Origin: Jeotgalibacillus sp. ET6
GTDB taxonomy: Bacteria > Bacillota > Bacilli > Bacillales > Jeotgalibacillaceae
Reading direction: 5' to 3'
Assembly: GCF_029667115.1 (NCBI RefSeq)
Contig: NZ_JARUIU010000006.1
Location: 62,001 to 126,000 of the forward strand
Length of the DNA: 64,000 nucleotides
Below the pieces are notes generated by a model, which did no database searches, was not told where the DNA came from, and was given only the letters and a program-made list of their open reading frames with translations. The position numbers and the translations under genes were made by a program. Each line of letters begins with the position of its first letter. Within the stretch, counting starts at the first letter, position 1. Below, piece by piece: positions 54,248-62,942 of this stretch.

Positions 54248-54292
54248 ATCATTTTTATTATTTCCACTGTCTACTTGACAGGGGGCAGTTCA

Positions 54293-54309
54293 GTTTTGTC
54301 CCAGGCTAA
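54293..54309 (+). repeat. Dispersed repeat, copy F, right part
   Basis: GTTTTGTCCCAGGCTAA continues the hairpin arm interrupted by the insertion sequence. Confidence 0.7.
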
Positions 54310-54337
54310 TAAAAGTTACAAGCCGCTTACTGCCAGA

Positions 54338-54360
54338 AAAACTGCAGAGGGTTTCCCTCA
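54338..54360 (-). terminator. Possible terminator of mtnU
   Basis: On the minus strand GAGGG, AAA, CCCTC, then TGCAGTTTTTC. The stem is short. Confidence 0.4.
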
Positions 54361-54369
54361 TCGGCGCTT

Positions 54370-55152
54370 TCATCTTAAATAAAACTTTTCCCTCCGGTCA
54401 TCAAATACCGGTATTTTTAATCTTGTTTGTTTAACCAGTGATAAATCAACATGAGCGGTGATAAGCTCCTCACTTGAAGATCCCTGCACGATAATTTCTC
54501 CCCAGGGATCTATGATCAGTGAATTCCCTCCAAAGGAGTTGTTCGGGTCTTGTCCAACACGATTGCATGCAAAGACATAGCTTTGGTTTTCAATGGCCCG
54601 TGCCCGAAGAAGAGTGACCCAGTGGTCGGTCCGTGCTTCAGGCCATTCCGCCACAACTGCAATAACCTCTGCACCATCAAGGACTGGTTTTCGGATCCAT
54701 TCAGGAAAACGGATGTCGTAGCAGATAAATCCTCCAAAATGGATATTGTTCAATGTAAAAGAAGGTGTGTCTTTTCCCGCCGACAGAAACTTATGTTCAT
54801 CCATCAGTTTAAACAAATGCAGCTTATCGTACAGGTGCACGAGTTCTCCCTGATGATTGACGACGATTAATGTATTGTAAACGGAGTCTTTCTTTCTGTT
54901 AGCAACGGAACCGCCTATTATATTTACGCTGTATCGGACTGCCAGACGCTGAAGGAAAGAAATCGATTCTTTCGCTTCCAGGTCTCCTATCTCTTCAAGG
55001 CGTGATAAATCATATCCGGTAGTCCATAACTCAGGAAGCATAATCAAATCATATTGCTGATTTTCCAGCTTCTTAAAATGAGTCTCCACATGCTGCCTGT
55101 TTATTTCAGGCTCTCCAAATGCTATATCCATCTGCAGTAATCCTATTTTCAT
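54370..55152 (-). CDS. mtnU: Omega-amidase/carbon-nitrogen hydrolase, MtnU-like
   Basis: A 260-aa nitrilase-superfamily hydrolase. The catalytic triad is Glu in MLPELWTTG, Lys in LYDKLHLFKLMDE and Cys in GGFICYDIRFPEW. The closest idea is an omega-amidase that hydrolyses 2-oxoglutaramate, the by-product of glutamine transamination. Divergent pairing with the MtnE-like aminotransferase and the B. subtilis gene order (mtnU beside mtnE) support that. ATG 55152 follows GGGAGGG; the longer frame to 55197 is not supported. Confidence 0.87.
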   Translation of the reverse strand: MKIGLLQMDIAFGEPEINRQHVETHFKKLENQQYDLIMLPELWTTGYDLSRLEEIGDLEAKESISFLQRLAVRYSVNIIGGSVANRKKDSVYNTLIVVNHQGELVHLYDKLHLFKLMDEHKFLSAGKDTPSFTLNNIHFGGFICYDIRFPEWIRKPVLDGAEVIAVVAEWPEARTDHWVTLLRARAIENQSYVFACNRVGQDPNNSFGGNSLIIDPWGEIIVQGSSSEELITAHVDLSLVKQTRLKIPVFDDRREKFYLR

Positions 55153-55248
55153 CTTTAGCCCTCCCATGGTCGAAAGAATCTTTACATCCAGTTTCATTCG
55201 TTATACCATTTGTTACAACGATTTAAAAGAGAAAGAGAGGATGTTTAA

Positions 55249-56421
55249 ATGAAAAAGTTTGAAAAATCAGTTCGTTTGACAGAGCTGCCCGATCAATTTT
55301 TTGCTTCGCTTGCAAAAAAAGTAACGAAACGGGTTGCTGAAGGCCATGATGTAATTAATTTAGGACAGGGCAATCCTGATCTTCCTACACCCATACATAT
55401 TGTTGAAAGATTGCAAAGAGCAGCTGAAAATCCTCTGAATCATAAATATTCACCTTTTAGAGGAATGGACTATTTAAAAGAAGCTGTCGCACGTTTTTAC
55501 CATAGGGAATATGGGGTGGAAATTGATCCTTTTTCAGAAGTATCAGTGCTTCTGGGGGGTAAGGCTGGTCTTGTGGAACTACCTCAATGCTTAGCAAACC
55601 CTGGAGATATCGTATTAGTTCCGGATCCAGGCTATCCGGATTATTGGTCGGGAGTCTCTCTAGCAGAAGCAGTCATGCATAAGATGCCTCTTCTTGAAGA
55701 AAACGATTTTAAGCCTGATTTCTCTAAAATACCTGAAGACATTGCCGAAAGGGCCAAATTAATGTTTTTAAACTATCCTAATAACCCTACTGGCGGTATT
55801 GCAGATGAAACTTTTTTTAAAGAAGCGATCGAATTTGCAGATAAATATGACATTTTCATTGTACATGATTTTGCATATGGCTCCATCGGCTTTGACGGGA
55901 TAAGGCCGCCAAGTTTTCTTCAATCAAAAAGATCGATTGATAATGGTCTTGAGATTTATACGCTGTCTAAAACGTTTAATATGGCAGGGTGGCGGATTGG
56001 TTTTGCTGTAGGGAATTCCTCAGTTATTGAAAGTTTGAATCTCCTTCAGGACCATCTTCATGTCAGTGTATTTGGTGCTGTACAGGAAGCTGCAGAAGAA
56101 GCGTTGTCCTCTTCTTACAAAGCTGCACTTGAATTAAGTGATACATATGAAAGCAGAAGAAATGTACTCGTTCAGGAGCTTCGGGCCATCGGCTGGAATG
56201 TGCAAGCTCCAAAAGGATCGTTTTTTGCGTGGTTTAAAGTGCCGGAAGGATTCACCTCTTCTTCTTTTTCAGATTACTTGTTAGAACAAGCTAATGTCGT
56301 AATGGCACCAGGCATCGGCTTCGGTGAATATGGAGAAGGATATGTAAGAGTGGGCATGCTTGCCACAGAAGACCGAATCAGGGAAGCAGCCCTAAGAATC
56401 AAGAAACTGAATTTGTTTTAA
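55249..56421 (+). CDS. mtnE: Aminotransferase, MtnE-like
   Basis: A 390-aa class I/II PLP aminotransferase. The PLP lysine is in YTLSKTFNMAGWRIG; NYPNNPTGG, HDFAYGSIGFDG and RVGML are standard. MtnE makes methionine from 4-methylthio-2-oxobutyrate with glutamine as donor. Pairing with the omega-amidase gene supports glutamine as donor. No SAM riboswitch lies in the 96-bp divergent gap. The other methionine-salvage genes are not in the window. Given the aromatic island it might also transaminate aromatic amino acids, but linkage does not suggest that. Confidence 0.85.
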   Translation: MKKFEKSVRLTELPDQFFASLAKKVTKRVAEGHDVINLGQGNPDLPTPIHIVERLQRAAENPLNHKYSPFRGMDYLKEAVARFYHREYGVEIDPFSEVSVLLGGKAGLVELPQCLANPGDIVLVPDPGYPDYWSGVSLAEAVMHKMPLLEENDFKPDFSKIPEDIAERAKLMFLNYPNNPTGGIADETFFKEAIEFADKYDIFIVHDFAYGSIGFDGIRPPSFLQSKRSIDNGLEIYTLSKTFNMAGWRIGFAVGNSSVIESLNLLQDHLHVSVFGAVQEAAEEALSSSYKAALELSDTYESRRNVLVQELRAIGWNVQAPKGSFFAWFKVPEGFTSSSFSDYLLEQANVVMAPGIGFGEYGEGYVRVGMLATEDRIREAALRIKKLNLF

Positions 56422-56427
56422 TGACTA

Positions 56428-56476
56428 AGAAAGGCTGATCAGCTGGGATAAAAAAAACCTGCTGGTCAGCCTTTTC
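56428..56476. terminator. Bidirectional terminator
   Basis: AAGGCTGATCAGC pairs with GCTGGTCAGCCTT around an A-rich loop, with T-runs on either strand; shared by mtnE and the convergent ZIP gene. Confidence 0.8.
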
Positions 56477-57211
56477 CTATATTAACTCAATTAAAGCAAC
56501 CATAAATAAAATGCCGATAATAAAAGAATAGGTGGAAGGTCGTTCATTTCCGTCTCCATGGCTTTCAGGTATCAATTCTTTGTAAATGATAAATAACATA
56601 GCTCCAGCAGCAAAAGCCAAACCATATGGAACTAAAAATTCAACGTAAGAAGTTAAATAAAATCCAAGAAGTCCAGAGACAATTTCAATCGCACCTGTCA
56701 ATGTAGCAATGATAAACGCTTTCCATTTGTTCATTTTCTGGTTCATTAAAAAGAGAGCCACTAAAAACCCTTCAGGCGCATTTTGCAAACCAATGGCAAA
56801 AGCAATCAAGTTGCCGGTATCACCTGTTTCACCCAGTGCATAGCTGACGCCTACTGATAAACCCTCCGGAATATTATGAAGGGTAATGGCCGCAACCACC
56901 AGCATGGCTTTTGGATCGATCTCCATATTGCTTTTGCTATGATCCAAATCCATGTGTGGAATGGCTTTTTCCATTGAAGTTAGAGTAAGAACTCCAATAA
57001 AAAGGCCTGCTGCCACCGGAATAAGGCCTCCGCTGTTAAGTGATTCTGGAATCAGACTAAGCATAGCGGCAGCCATCATGATCCCTGCTGTAAAAGCAAG
57101 AAGCATATCTCTCCATTTATGGGTGAGACTGCCCTGTAAAAATAAAACGAGCAATGCACCTAAGCCAGTAGACATTGCGGAAAGAGTACTGCCTATAAAA
57201 ACATTGTCCAT
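56477..57211 (-). CDS. ZIP family divalent metal transporter
   Basis: A 244-aa membrane protein with about eight helices. The metal-binding helices show LHNIPEGLSVGVSYALGE (TM4 HNxPEG) and GLQNAPEGFLVALFLM (TM5), typical of ZIP zinc or iron importers, with a His/Asp-rich loop (HMDLDHSKSNMEID) between TM3 and TM4. ATG 57211 is preferred; the frame to 57247 begins with TTG and lacks a ribosome binding site. It is monocistronic. Confidence 0.88.
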   Translation of the reverse strand: MDNVFIGSTLSAMSTGLGALLVLFLQGSLTHKWRDMLLAFTAGIMMAAAMLSLIPESLNSGGLIPVAAGLFIGVLTLTSMEKAIPHMDLDHSKSNMEIDPKAMLVVAAITLHNIPEGLSVGVSYALGETGDTGNLIAFAIGLQNAPEGFLVALFLMNQKMNKWKAFIIATLTGAIEIVSGLLGFYLTSYVEFLVPYGLAFAAGAMLFIIYKELIPESHGDGNERPSTYSFIIGILFMVALIELI

Positions 57212-57333
57212 AGCTGACCAACTTTCTTTTAAAATACTGCGAGACAAAAAATAAACTAAACACTACTTTATCATATATAGGCTAAAGCTAGGATAGTATA
57301 TGCCTGCAAAAAAGAATTTGCTTCACTTAATAA

Positions 57334-57367
57334 AGTAAATAGTTGTAAAGATAATGTAAAGTGTAAA
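57334..57367 (+). promoter_or_regulatory. Phased TGTAAA repeats, possible PhoP box
   Basis: AGTAAA at 57334 and TGTAAA at 57344, 57355 and 57362 are direct repeats at 10-11 bp for the first three; on the opposite strand they read TTTACA, close to the PhoP box TTAACA. The downstream genes encode a phosphonate/phosphite-type transporter, so control by phosphate starvation is plausible. Orientation is opposite to usual activated promoters, so this is tentative. Confidence 0.35.
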
Positions 57368-57371
57368 AATG

Positions 57372-57385
57372 TGATATCGCTTTCA
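57372..57385 (+). promoter_or_regulatory. Candidate cre site
   Basis: TGATATCGCTTTCA matches TGWNANCGNTNWCA fully, about 140 bp before phnD. The 313-bp gap between the ZIP gene and phnD holds no gene. Confidence 0.35.
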
Positions 57386-57524
57386 AATAAGCTAAATAAA
57401 GAATTATTTGTAAATTTTCTGAATTATATTACAAACAAGTTAAAAAAGTAATAGAAATATGTCAATTAGTCCTGTATATTGAGTGTTGCAAGTTGATTAC
57501 AACTATTTTAGGAGGAAAACACGA

Positions 57525-58445
57525 ATGAAAAAGCTTTACGGATTTATGCTTGTTTTAGTTCTTGGGTTGTCTTTAGCAGCATGCGGTGAAGAAGAGACGT
57601 CAGGTAATGAGGGTTCTGATGGGGGAGATCCTGATAACCTTGTTATCGGTTTTGTTCCTTCCCAGGATTCCGATACGATTGCTGACACAGTTGAGCCTTT
57701 GGCAGACCGTCTGGGTGAAGAGCTTGGCGTTGAAGTAGAAGGAAGAGTTCTAACAAGTTACAATGCACTGGTTGAAGCTATGGGGGCTAATCAGGTGCAG
57801 GTTGGTTTTATACCAGCTTTTGGCTATGTTCTTGCAAATGAGCAATATGATGTAGAGGTTATTTTAAAATCGATCCGTTATGGTTCCGGAACATATAAAG
57901 CACAGTATGTCGTTCAAGCAGACTCCGGTATTGAAACACTTGCAGACTTGGAAGGAAAAGTGTGGGCCTATCCGGACGGAGCTTCTACCTCAGGATTCTT
58001 ATTCCCGGCTTCCCAGTTAATGAACGAGTTTGATCTTGATTCAGTTGAAGCTTTGCAAACAGAGTTTTTCTCCAATTCAACTGCTGCAGGCGGACATGAT
58101 AATGCTGCAATTGCAGTGTACGAAGGCGATGCAGATGTAGCCACTACTTTTGATGATGCAAGAAGTGAACTTGAAGAAGAATATCCTGATGTAATGGATA
58201 AGCTTAAAGTTATTGGTTATACAGACGAAATTCCTAATGATACAATTTCAGTTGTTCCTGAACTGAGTGATGAAATGGTTGCTGAAATCAAAGAAGTTTT
58301 CCTTTCTTTTAATGACGATGAAGAAATGATCGAAATTATGAACTCTGTTTATAATTGGGATGCAATTGATGAAGCAACAGATGAAGAATATCAGGTAGTA
58401 AAAGATACGTACCAAGAGTTTAAAGATTCAATTTCTCTTGACTAA
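57525..58445 (+). CDS. phnD: Phosphate/phosphite/phosphonate ABC transporter, substrate-binding lipoprotein
   Basis: A 306-aa PhnD-family binding protein. The signal peptide ends in a lipobox (LGLSLAACGEE), so the mature protein is lipid-anchored outside the membrane. Core motifs: VIGFVPSQDSDTIADTVEPL, VGFIPAFGYVLAN, GKVWAYPDGASTSGFLFPA and GHDNAAIAVYEGDADVATTF. The protein is strongly acidic. AGGAGGAA precedes ATG 57525. Which phosphorus compound it binds (phosphonate, phosphite or hypophosphite) cannot be told. A hairpin follows the gene, a common way to keep binding protein in excess over the permease. Confidence 0.88.
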   Translation: MKKLYGFMLVLVLGLSLAACGEEETSGNEGSDGGDPDNLVIGFVPSQDSDTIADTVEPLADRLGEELGVEVEGRVLTSYNALVEAMGANQVQVGFIPAFGYVLANEQYDVEVILKSIRYGSGTYKAQYVVQADSGIETLADLEGKVWAYPDGASTSGFLFPASQLMNEFDLDSVEALQTEFFSNSTAAGGHDNAAIAVYEGDADVATTFDDARSELEEEYPDVMDKLKVIGYTDEIPNDTISVVPELSDEMVAEIKEVFLSFNDDEEMIEIMNSVYNWDAIDEATDEEYQVVKDTYQEFKDSISLD

Positions 58446-58467
58446 TCATTAAGCAGACTGATTTTAG

Positions 58468-58497
58468 AGGGGGAGAGGAAACTCTTCCCTTCTTTAT
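58468..58497 (+). other. Hairpin after phnD, attenuator or partial terminator
   Basis: GGGGGAGAG and CTCTTCCC around GAAA, followed by TTCTTTATTTT. It separates phnD from phnCEE by 190 bp. Confidence 0.6.
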
Positions 58498-58636
58498 TTT
58501 CACGTAGTTTTGTTGAATCAATAGGATTGAAATACATTGTATCAACTAAATAATCGAGTTGGATACCGAAATAATCCTATTTAAAAAGCTAATAGTGCGA
58601 TAAGAAAAGCATAGATAATTTGGGGGTTGAAGAAGG

Positions 58637-59419
58637 GTGATCGAATTTAAAGATGTATCTCTTGTCTATCCAAACGGGACACAAGGGCTTAAAGATGTAA
58701 ATGTAAAGATTAAAGAGGGAGAATTTGTTGTGATTGTCGGGTTATCCGGTGCTGGGAAATCGACGTTTATCCGCAGTATAAATCGAATCGTGACTCCTAC
58801 TTCAGGAGCACTTATGGTTGATGATCAGGATATTTTAACTTTTAAAGGAAAAGATCTTCGCCGGCTTCGTACAAAAATCGGCATGATCTTTCAGAACTAT
58901 AATCTGGTAAAACGGTCAAATGTGATGAAAAATGTTTTGGCAGGAAGACTGGGCCACACGGGAACGTTCCGATCGATAGTCAATTTATTCAGCAAAGAAG
59001 ACCGTTCTTTAGCCTATGAAAGCTTGAGAAGAGTGAATATTGAAGAAAAACTCTATAGCCGGGCAGATGAGCTTAGCGGTGGACAGCAGCAGAGGGTCAG
59101 TATTGCACGGGTTCTTACTCAGAAGCCTACTTACATATTGGCAGATGAGCCTGTGGCCTCTCTTGATCCGCCTACCTCTCATCAGGTTATGTCTTATTTA
59201 AAAAAAATTAATCGTGAAGATAAAATCACCACAATCGTAAATTTGCATTTTATCGATATGGCGATGGAATATGCAGACCGTATTATCGGTATGCGAGCAG
59301 GAGAAGTCGTTTTTGACGGTCCAGTTTCTGAAGTCAATGATCAGACATTTGAACAAATATACGGCCGTGCGATTCGTGAAGACGATATGCGCGGAGGTGC
59401 TGATCGTGAAGAAGATTGA
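58637..59419 (+). CDS. phnC: Phosphonate-type ABC transporter ATP-binding protein
   Basis: A 260-aa ABC ATPase: Walker A GLSGAGKST (about 34-42), Q loop IFQNYNLV, signature LSGGQQQRVSIARVL, Walker B YILADEPVASLD and switch His in NLHFIDMA. It drives the two PhnE permeases. The start is GTG 58637, with GGGGG about 10 bases upstream. It overlaps the next gene by 14 bp. Confidence 0.92.
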   Translation: MIEFKDVSLVYPNGTQGLKDVNVKIKEGEFVVIVGLSGAGKSTFIRSINRIVTPTSGALMVDDQDILTFKGKDLRRLRTKIGMIFQNYNLVKRSNVMKNVLAGRLGHTGTFRSIVNLFSKEDRSLAYESLRRVNIEEKLYSRADELSGGQQQRVSIARVLTQKPTYILADEPVASLDPPTSHQVMSYLKKINREDKITTIVNLHFIDMAMEYADRIIGMRAGEVVFDGPVSEVNDQTFEQIYGRAIREDDMRGGADREED

Positions 59420-60227
59420 TTATGGGCAGGTGATGGCAGGAAAAACGCCGTCAATCTATACAGCGAAAACCAAGTCCCGTTTACTGCTCATATTTGGTGT
59501 GGTACTCGCTTTATATTTATTTAGCACCTACCAAACGAATTCAACACCAGCGGAGCTAGTGATTGGTTTGCCGAATTTATTTGCTTTGCTGGCTAAGTTC
59601 TTTCCACCGAACTTTGAAGTTCTCATTGCTTCATCTGTCGTTGCCGCGTTCTCAGAAACGATACAAATGGCTATTATTGCGACCACAGTGGCAGCTGTTT
59701 TATGTGTGCCCCTGAGTTTGCTTGGTGCACAAAATATTACCACTAATAAGTATTTATATGGATTTATGAGGTTTTTTCTCAATGTGTTAAGAACGATCCC
59801 CGATATCGTGTTAGCGCTCATTTTTGTCGGTATTTTTGGTCTTGGTGTTTTTCCGGGAATCCTGGCTCTAATCATTTTTTCGCTTGGAATCCTGGCCAAA
59901 CTGATAAGTGAAACGATTGAATCTGTAGATATGAATCCGCTTGAAGCTATGCAGGCTTCGGGTGCCGGAACGATTCAAACCATTTATTATGGATTGGTTC
60001 CTCAAGTCCTTCCGCAGTTTTCATCATTAGTATTATATGTGTTTGAGATAAACATCAGGGCATCAGTTGTGCTTGGTCTAGTAGGCGCAGGAGGAGTTGG
60101 GCTGGTGCTTGATCAGCAAATAAGACTATACAACCTTGAAAATGCAATGGCAATCATTATAGGAATTTTTGTGCTGGTTGTCATTATCGAGTTTATCAGT
60201 AATAAAATCAGGGAGGCGATTGTGTGA
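59406..60227 (+). CDS. phnE: Phosphonate-type ABC transporter permease, PhnE1
   Basis: A 273-aa permease with about six helices and the EAA-type loop MNPLEAMQASGAGTIQTIYY that contacts PhnC, then RASVVLGLVGAGGVG. GTG 59406 has GGAGGTG upstream and overlaps the phnC end, so the unit is coupled. The longer frame inside phnC is not coding. Confidence 0.9.
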   Translation: MKKIDYGQVMAGKTPSIYTAKTKSRLLLIFGVVLALYLFSTYQTNSTPAELVIGLPNLFALLAKFFPPNFEVLIASSVVAAFSETIQMAIIATTVAAVLCVPLSLLGAQNITTNKYLYGFMRFFLNVLRTIPDIVLALIFVGIFGLGVFPGILALIIFSLGILAKLISETIESVDMNPLEAMQASGAGTIQTIYYGLVPQVLPQFSSLVLYVFEINIRASVVLGLVGAGGVGLVLDQQIRLYNLENAMAIIIGIFVLVVIIEFISNKIREAIV

Positions 60228-61027
60228 TGGCTGAGTTGCAGATGCCCCCTAAGAAAAAAAACAGCCCGGTTAAGACAATAAAGAGAAGTATTATCGCAGC
60301 TGCTGTAATTGCACTGTATATTTGGACGTTTCTTGGAATCAATATTGATTGGGCAAGAGCATTTGAACGGATGGTTAATAACTTTGAACGGGTTATTCCA
60401 AGGCTGTTTAATCCGGATTGGGATGCATTTGATAAAGTGATGGATGCAATGATTGAAACGCTTTACATAGCATTCGCCGGCTCGCTTATGGCGGCTATTC
60501 TGGCTATACCATTAGGGTTCTTGGCTGCAAATAATATGACGAACAATCGCTTTTTAACAGGAGTAGGCAAATGGATTTTAAGTGCTGTTCGTGCGTTTCC
60601 TGATTTAATTCTTGCCTTATTATTTGTAGTCGCAGTTGGACCGAATCCGTTTGCTGGTGTACTTGCTATTGCGATCGGATCAACCGGCATGCTTGGGAAA
60701 CTGTATTCTGAAGTGCTTGAGTCAATCGATATGAAGGTTGTTGAAGCGATGGAAGCAAACGGAGCAAATAAGCTGCAGATTTTATTTCACGGTGTCATTC
60801 CGCAGGTAATACCTGAGTTCTTATCTTATGCGATCTACCGTTTTGAAGTCGATGTTCGAGCGTCTACCATTTTAGGAGTAGTAGGAGCCGGAGGGATTGG
60901 AACGCTTATTTTCTTTGCTTCAAGCAACCGGAATTGGAATGAGATGGGATTAATTATTCTGATCATCATAGTGGTTGTGACAATTATTGACTTTATATCA
61001 GCTGCGATTCGAAAAAGGATTGTTTAA
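60227..61027 (+). CDS. phnE: Phosphonate-type ABC transporter permease, PhnE2
   Basis: A 266-aa second permease, paralogous to PhnE1: MKVVEAMEANGANKLQILFH is its EAA-type loop, followed by RASTILGVVGAGGIGTLIFF. Two different permeases probably form a heterodimer. ATG 60227 overlaps the previous stop, with GGGAGGCGA 10 bases upstream. A dispersed-repeat copy with a terminal hairpin follows. Confidence 0.9.
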   Translation: MAELQMPPKKKNSPVKTIKRSIIAAAVIALYIWTFLGINIDWARAFERMVNNFERVIPRLFNPDWDAFDKVMDAMIETLYIAFAGSLMAAILAIPLGFLAANNMTNNRFLTGVGKWILSAVRAFPDLILALLFVVAVGPNPFAGVLAIAIGSTGMLGKLYSEVLESIDMKVVEAMEANGANKLQILFHGVIPQVIPEFLSYAIYRFEVDVRASTILGVVGAGGIGTLIFFASSNRNWNEMGLIILIIIVVVTIIDFISAAIRKRIV

Positions 61028-61103
61028 ACTTGATGAAGCGGCTGTTATACTTAAAATACTAAATCAGCTGAAAATTCAAATAAAAATTTAAGAATAAAGT
61101 TAA

Positions 61104-61332
61104 AGAGGTTGGGACAAAACTTCAAAAAGTTAAAAGAATGAAGAAGTATTTAGTAATAGTAAGAGGAGAGCGGAGCGGAAGGTGGCGACTCCAGCAGAAT
61201 ATGACGGGCGCTTGAGTCTTTACAGGGGTATACAAAAGGCTCAAGCCCCCGTCCCTGCGGAAAGCCGTCCACCTGAAGTGCAGCGAACCGGTAAAAGAGC
61301 TTGAGACAGTTATGTCACAAGCTCTTTATTTT
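61104..61332 (+). repeat. Dispersed repeat, copy G
   Basis: Forward copy of about 225 bp: GAGGTTGGGACAAAACTTC, GAGAGCGGAGCGGAAGGTGG, CGACTCCAGCAGAATATGAC, CCCGTCCCTGCGGAAAGCC, GTCCACCTGAAGTGCAGCGA and the hairpin GAGCTTGAGACAGTTATGTC plus ACAAGCTCTTTATTT. It can terminate phnDCEE. Confidence 0.85.
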
Positions 61333-61367
61333 TGGTAAGATAACTACAAAGAGAAAGGGTGGATAAG

Positions 61368-62942
61368 ATGGCACTCAATGAAGTATCAATTACCATACTC
61401 GAAACCAGTGACATTCATGGACATATTATGCCGCTGCATTACGCTGCCAATAAGGAAACGCCTAATGGTCTTGCGCGTATTTCTTCTTACATAAAAGATA
61501 TGAGAAAACAGGAGCCGGATCTTTTGCTGATTGATAATGGGGACTGCATTCAGGGCACACCCTTAACTTACCACTATGCGAAATTTCGTGATCATTTGCC
61601 AAATCCCGTTATCTCGGTTATGAATCATCTGCAGTACGATTGTGCCGTGATTGGCAATCATGAGTTTAATTATGGCATGTCAATTGTCAGCAGAGCGGTC
61701 AGCCAATCCTTTTTTCCATGGCTGTCTGCAAATATCTTACATCGAGATACAAAGGAATCGTATTTCGGATATCCTTACACAGTCAAAGAAGTGAAAGGAG
61801 TAAAAATTGTCATAGTCGGCATCACCACACATTACATACCAAATTGGGAAAATCCATCTCATATAAAAGAACTGGCGTTTGAAGATGCCCTCCTGTCTTT
61901 AAAAAGATGGGTGCAATTTATTCATGAAACAGAACAACCCGATGTACTTATCGTCAGCTATCATGGCGGGTTTGAGTGCGATCTGGAAACAGGGGACCTT
62001 ACTGAACAGCAAACGGGTGAAAATCAGGGAGGCCAAATCTTAAAGGAGGTAGCTGGGATTGATCTTCTCCTAACCGGTCATCAGCATAGAATCCTTTCTA
62101 AGTCAGTAAATGACACATATATTATCCAGCCCGGTTATAATGGCCAGCATATAGGCAAAGCAGTCATTCATCTTAAAAAAGGAACAAACTCCTGGAGAGT
62201 TGAAAATATAGAGGGCGAAGTCGTATCCATGGCGGATCAGCTTCCTGATAAGGATGTATTGGATCTAGTTTATTTCCAGGAAATGGAAACACAAAAATGG
62301 CTGGATCAGCCTATTGGGTATATTGATGGTGATATGACAATTCATAATCCTTTGAAAGTCAGAACGCATGAGCATCCGATGATTGAGTGGATAAATAAAG
62401 TACAAATGAAAGCTTCGGGGGTCAGCATTTCCGCAACATCTCTATTAAGTAACATCTCAGAGGGTCTTCCTTCAAAAGTGACAATGCGAGAGATCGTTTC
62501 CAATTATATTTATCCGAATACATTAACAGTGCTTGAGCTTTCTGAAGCGGATATTAGAAAAGCGCTTGAACAGTCAGCATCTTACTTTACATTGAATGAA
62601 GAGGGTCAAATTGATGTTAACCCTGAATTTGTTTTGCCAAAGCCCCAGCATTATAACTACGATATGTGGGAAGGTATTTCTTATACAATAGATGTTTCCA
62701 AGCCGATCGGGGAGCGGGTAATTGAACTCGAATTTTATAAGGAAGGACCTCATCATGTCGTTATGAATAATTATAGAGCAGGTGGAGGAGGTAATTTCTC
62801 TATGTTTAAAGACAAGCCTGTTGTAAAAGAAATACTCATTGATATGGCAGAGCTTTTAGCTGAGGATCTCCTGGAAAAGAAAACGATAAAAGCCGAAGTT
62901 AACAATAATTTTAAAGTAATTAATTCTAATGCTCATAGATGA
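61368..62942 (+). CDS. Metallophosphatase/5'-nucleotidase family protein
   Basis: A 524-aa enzyme with an N-terminal calcineurin-like phosphoesterase domain and a C-terminal 5'-nucleotidase domain. Metal ligands: ETSDIHGHI (D-x-H), IDNGDCIQGTP, VIGNHEFNYG, SYHGG and LTGHQHR. The C-terminal domain contains VTMREIVSNYIYPNTLTVLELS and NNYRAGGGGNFSMF. No signal peptide is visible, so it is probably cytosolic, unlike secreted nucleotidases. ATG 61368 follows AAAGGGTGG. Nearness to the phosphonate-type transporter suggests a phosphorus theme, though a repeat copy lies between. Confidence 0.88.
   Translation: MALNEVSITILETSDIHGHIMPLHYAANKETPNGLARISSYIKDMRKQEPDLLLIDNGDCIQGTPLTYHYAKFRDHLPNPVISVMNHLQYDCAVIGNHEFNYGMSIVSRAVSQSFFPWLSANILHRDTKESYFGYPYTVKEVKGVKIVIVGITTHYIPNWENPSHIKELAFEDALLSLKRWVQFIHETEQPDVLIVSYHGGFECDLETGDLTEQQTGENQGGQILKEVAGIDLLLTGHQHRILSKSVNDTYIIQPGYNGQHIGKAVIHLKKGTNSWRVENIEGEVVSMADQLPDKDVLDLVYFQEMETQKWLDQPIGYIDGDMTIHNPLKVRTHEHPMIEWINKVQMKASGVSISATSLLSNISEGLPSKVTMREIVSNYIYPNTLTVLELSEADIRKALEQSASYFTLNEEGQIDVNPEFVLPKPQHYNYDMWEGISYTIDVSKPIGERVIELEFYKEGPHHVVMNNYRAGGGGNFSMFKDKPVVKEILIDMAELLAEDLLEKKTIKAEVNNNFKVINSNAHR

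Larger units (their letters stand above)
52627..54292 (+). mobile_element. IS3-family insertion sequence (IS150-like), intact
   Basis: The 1666-bp element has imperfect terminal inverted repeats, 18 of 26 bases matching between TGATAAGCTCCCC.. at the left and the complement of the right end (TGAACTGCCCCC..), both beginning TG and containing GTAGACAG. It is flanked by a 3-bp direct repeat GTT (52624-52626 and 54293-54295). Joining the flanks after removing one GTT restores GAGACAGTTTTGTCCCAGGC, the repeat's hairpin. Both transposase frames are open and the DDE residues are present, so it may be active. Confidence 0.9.
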
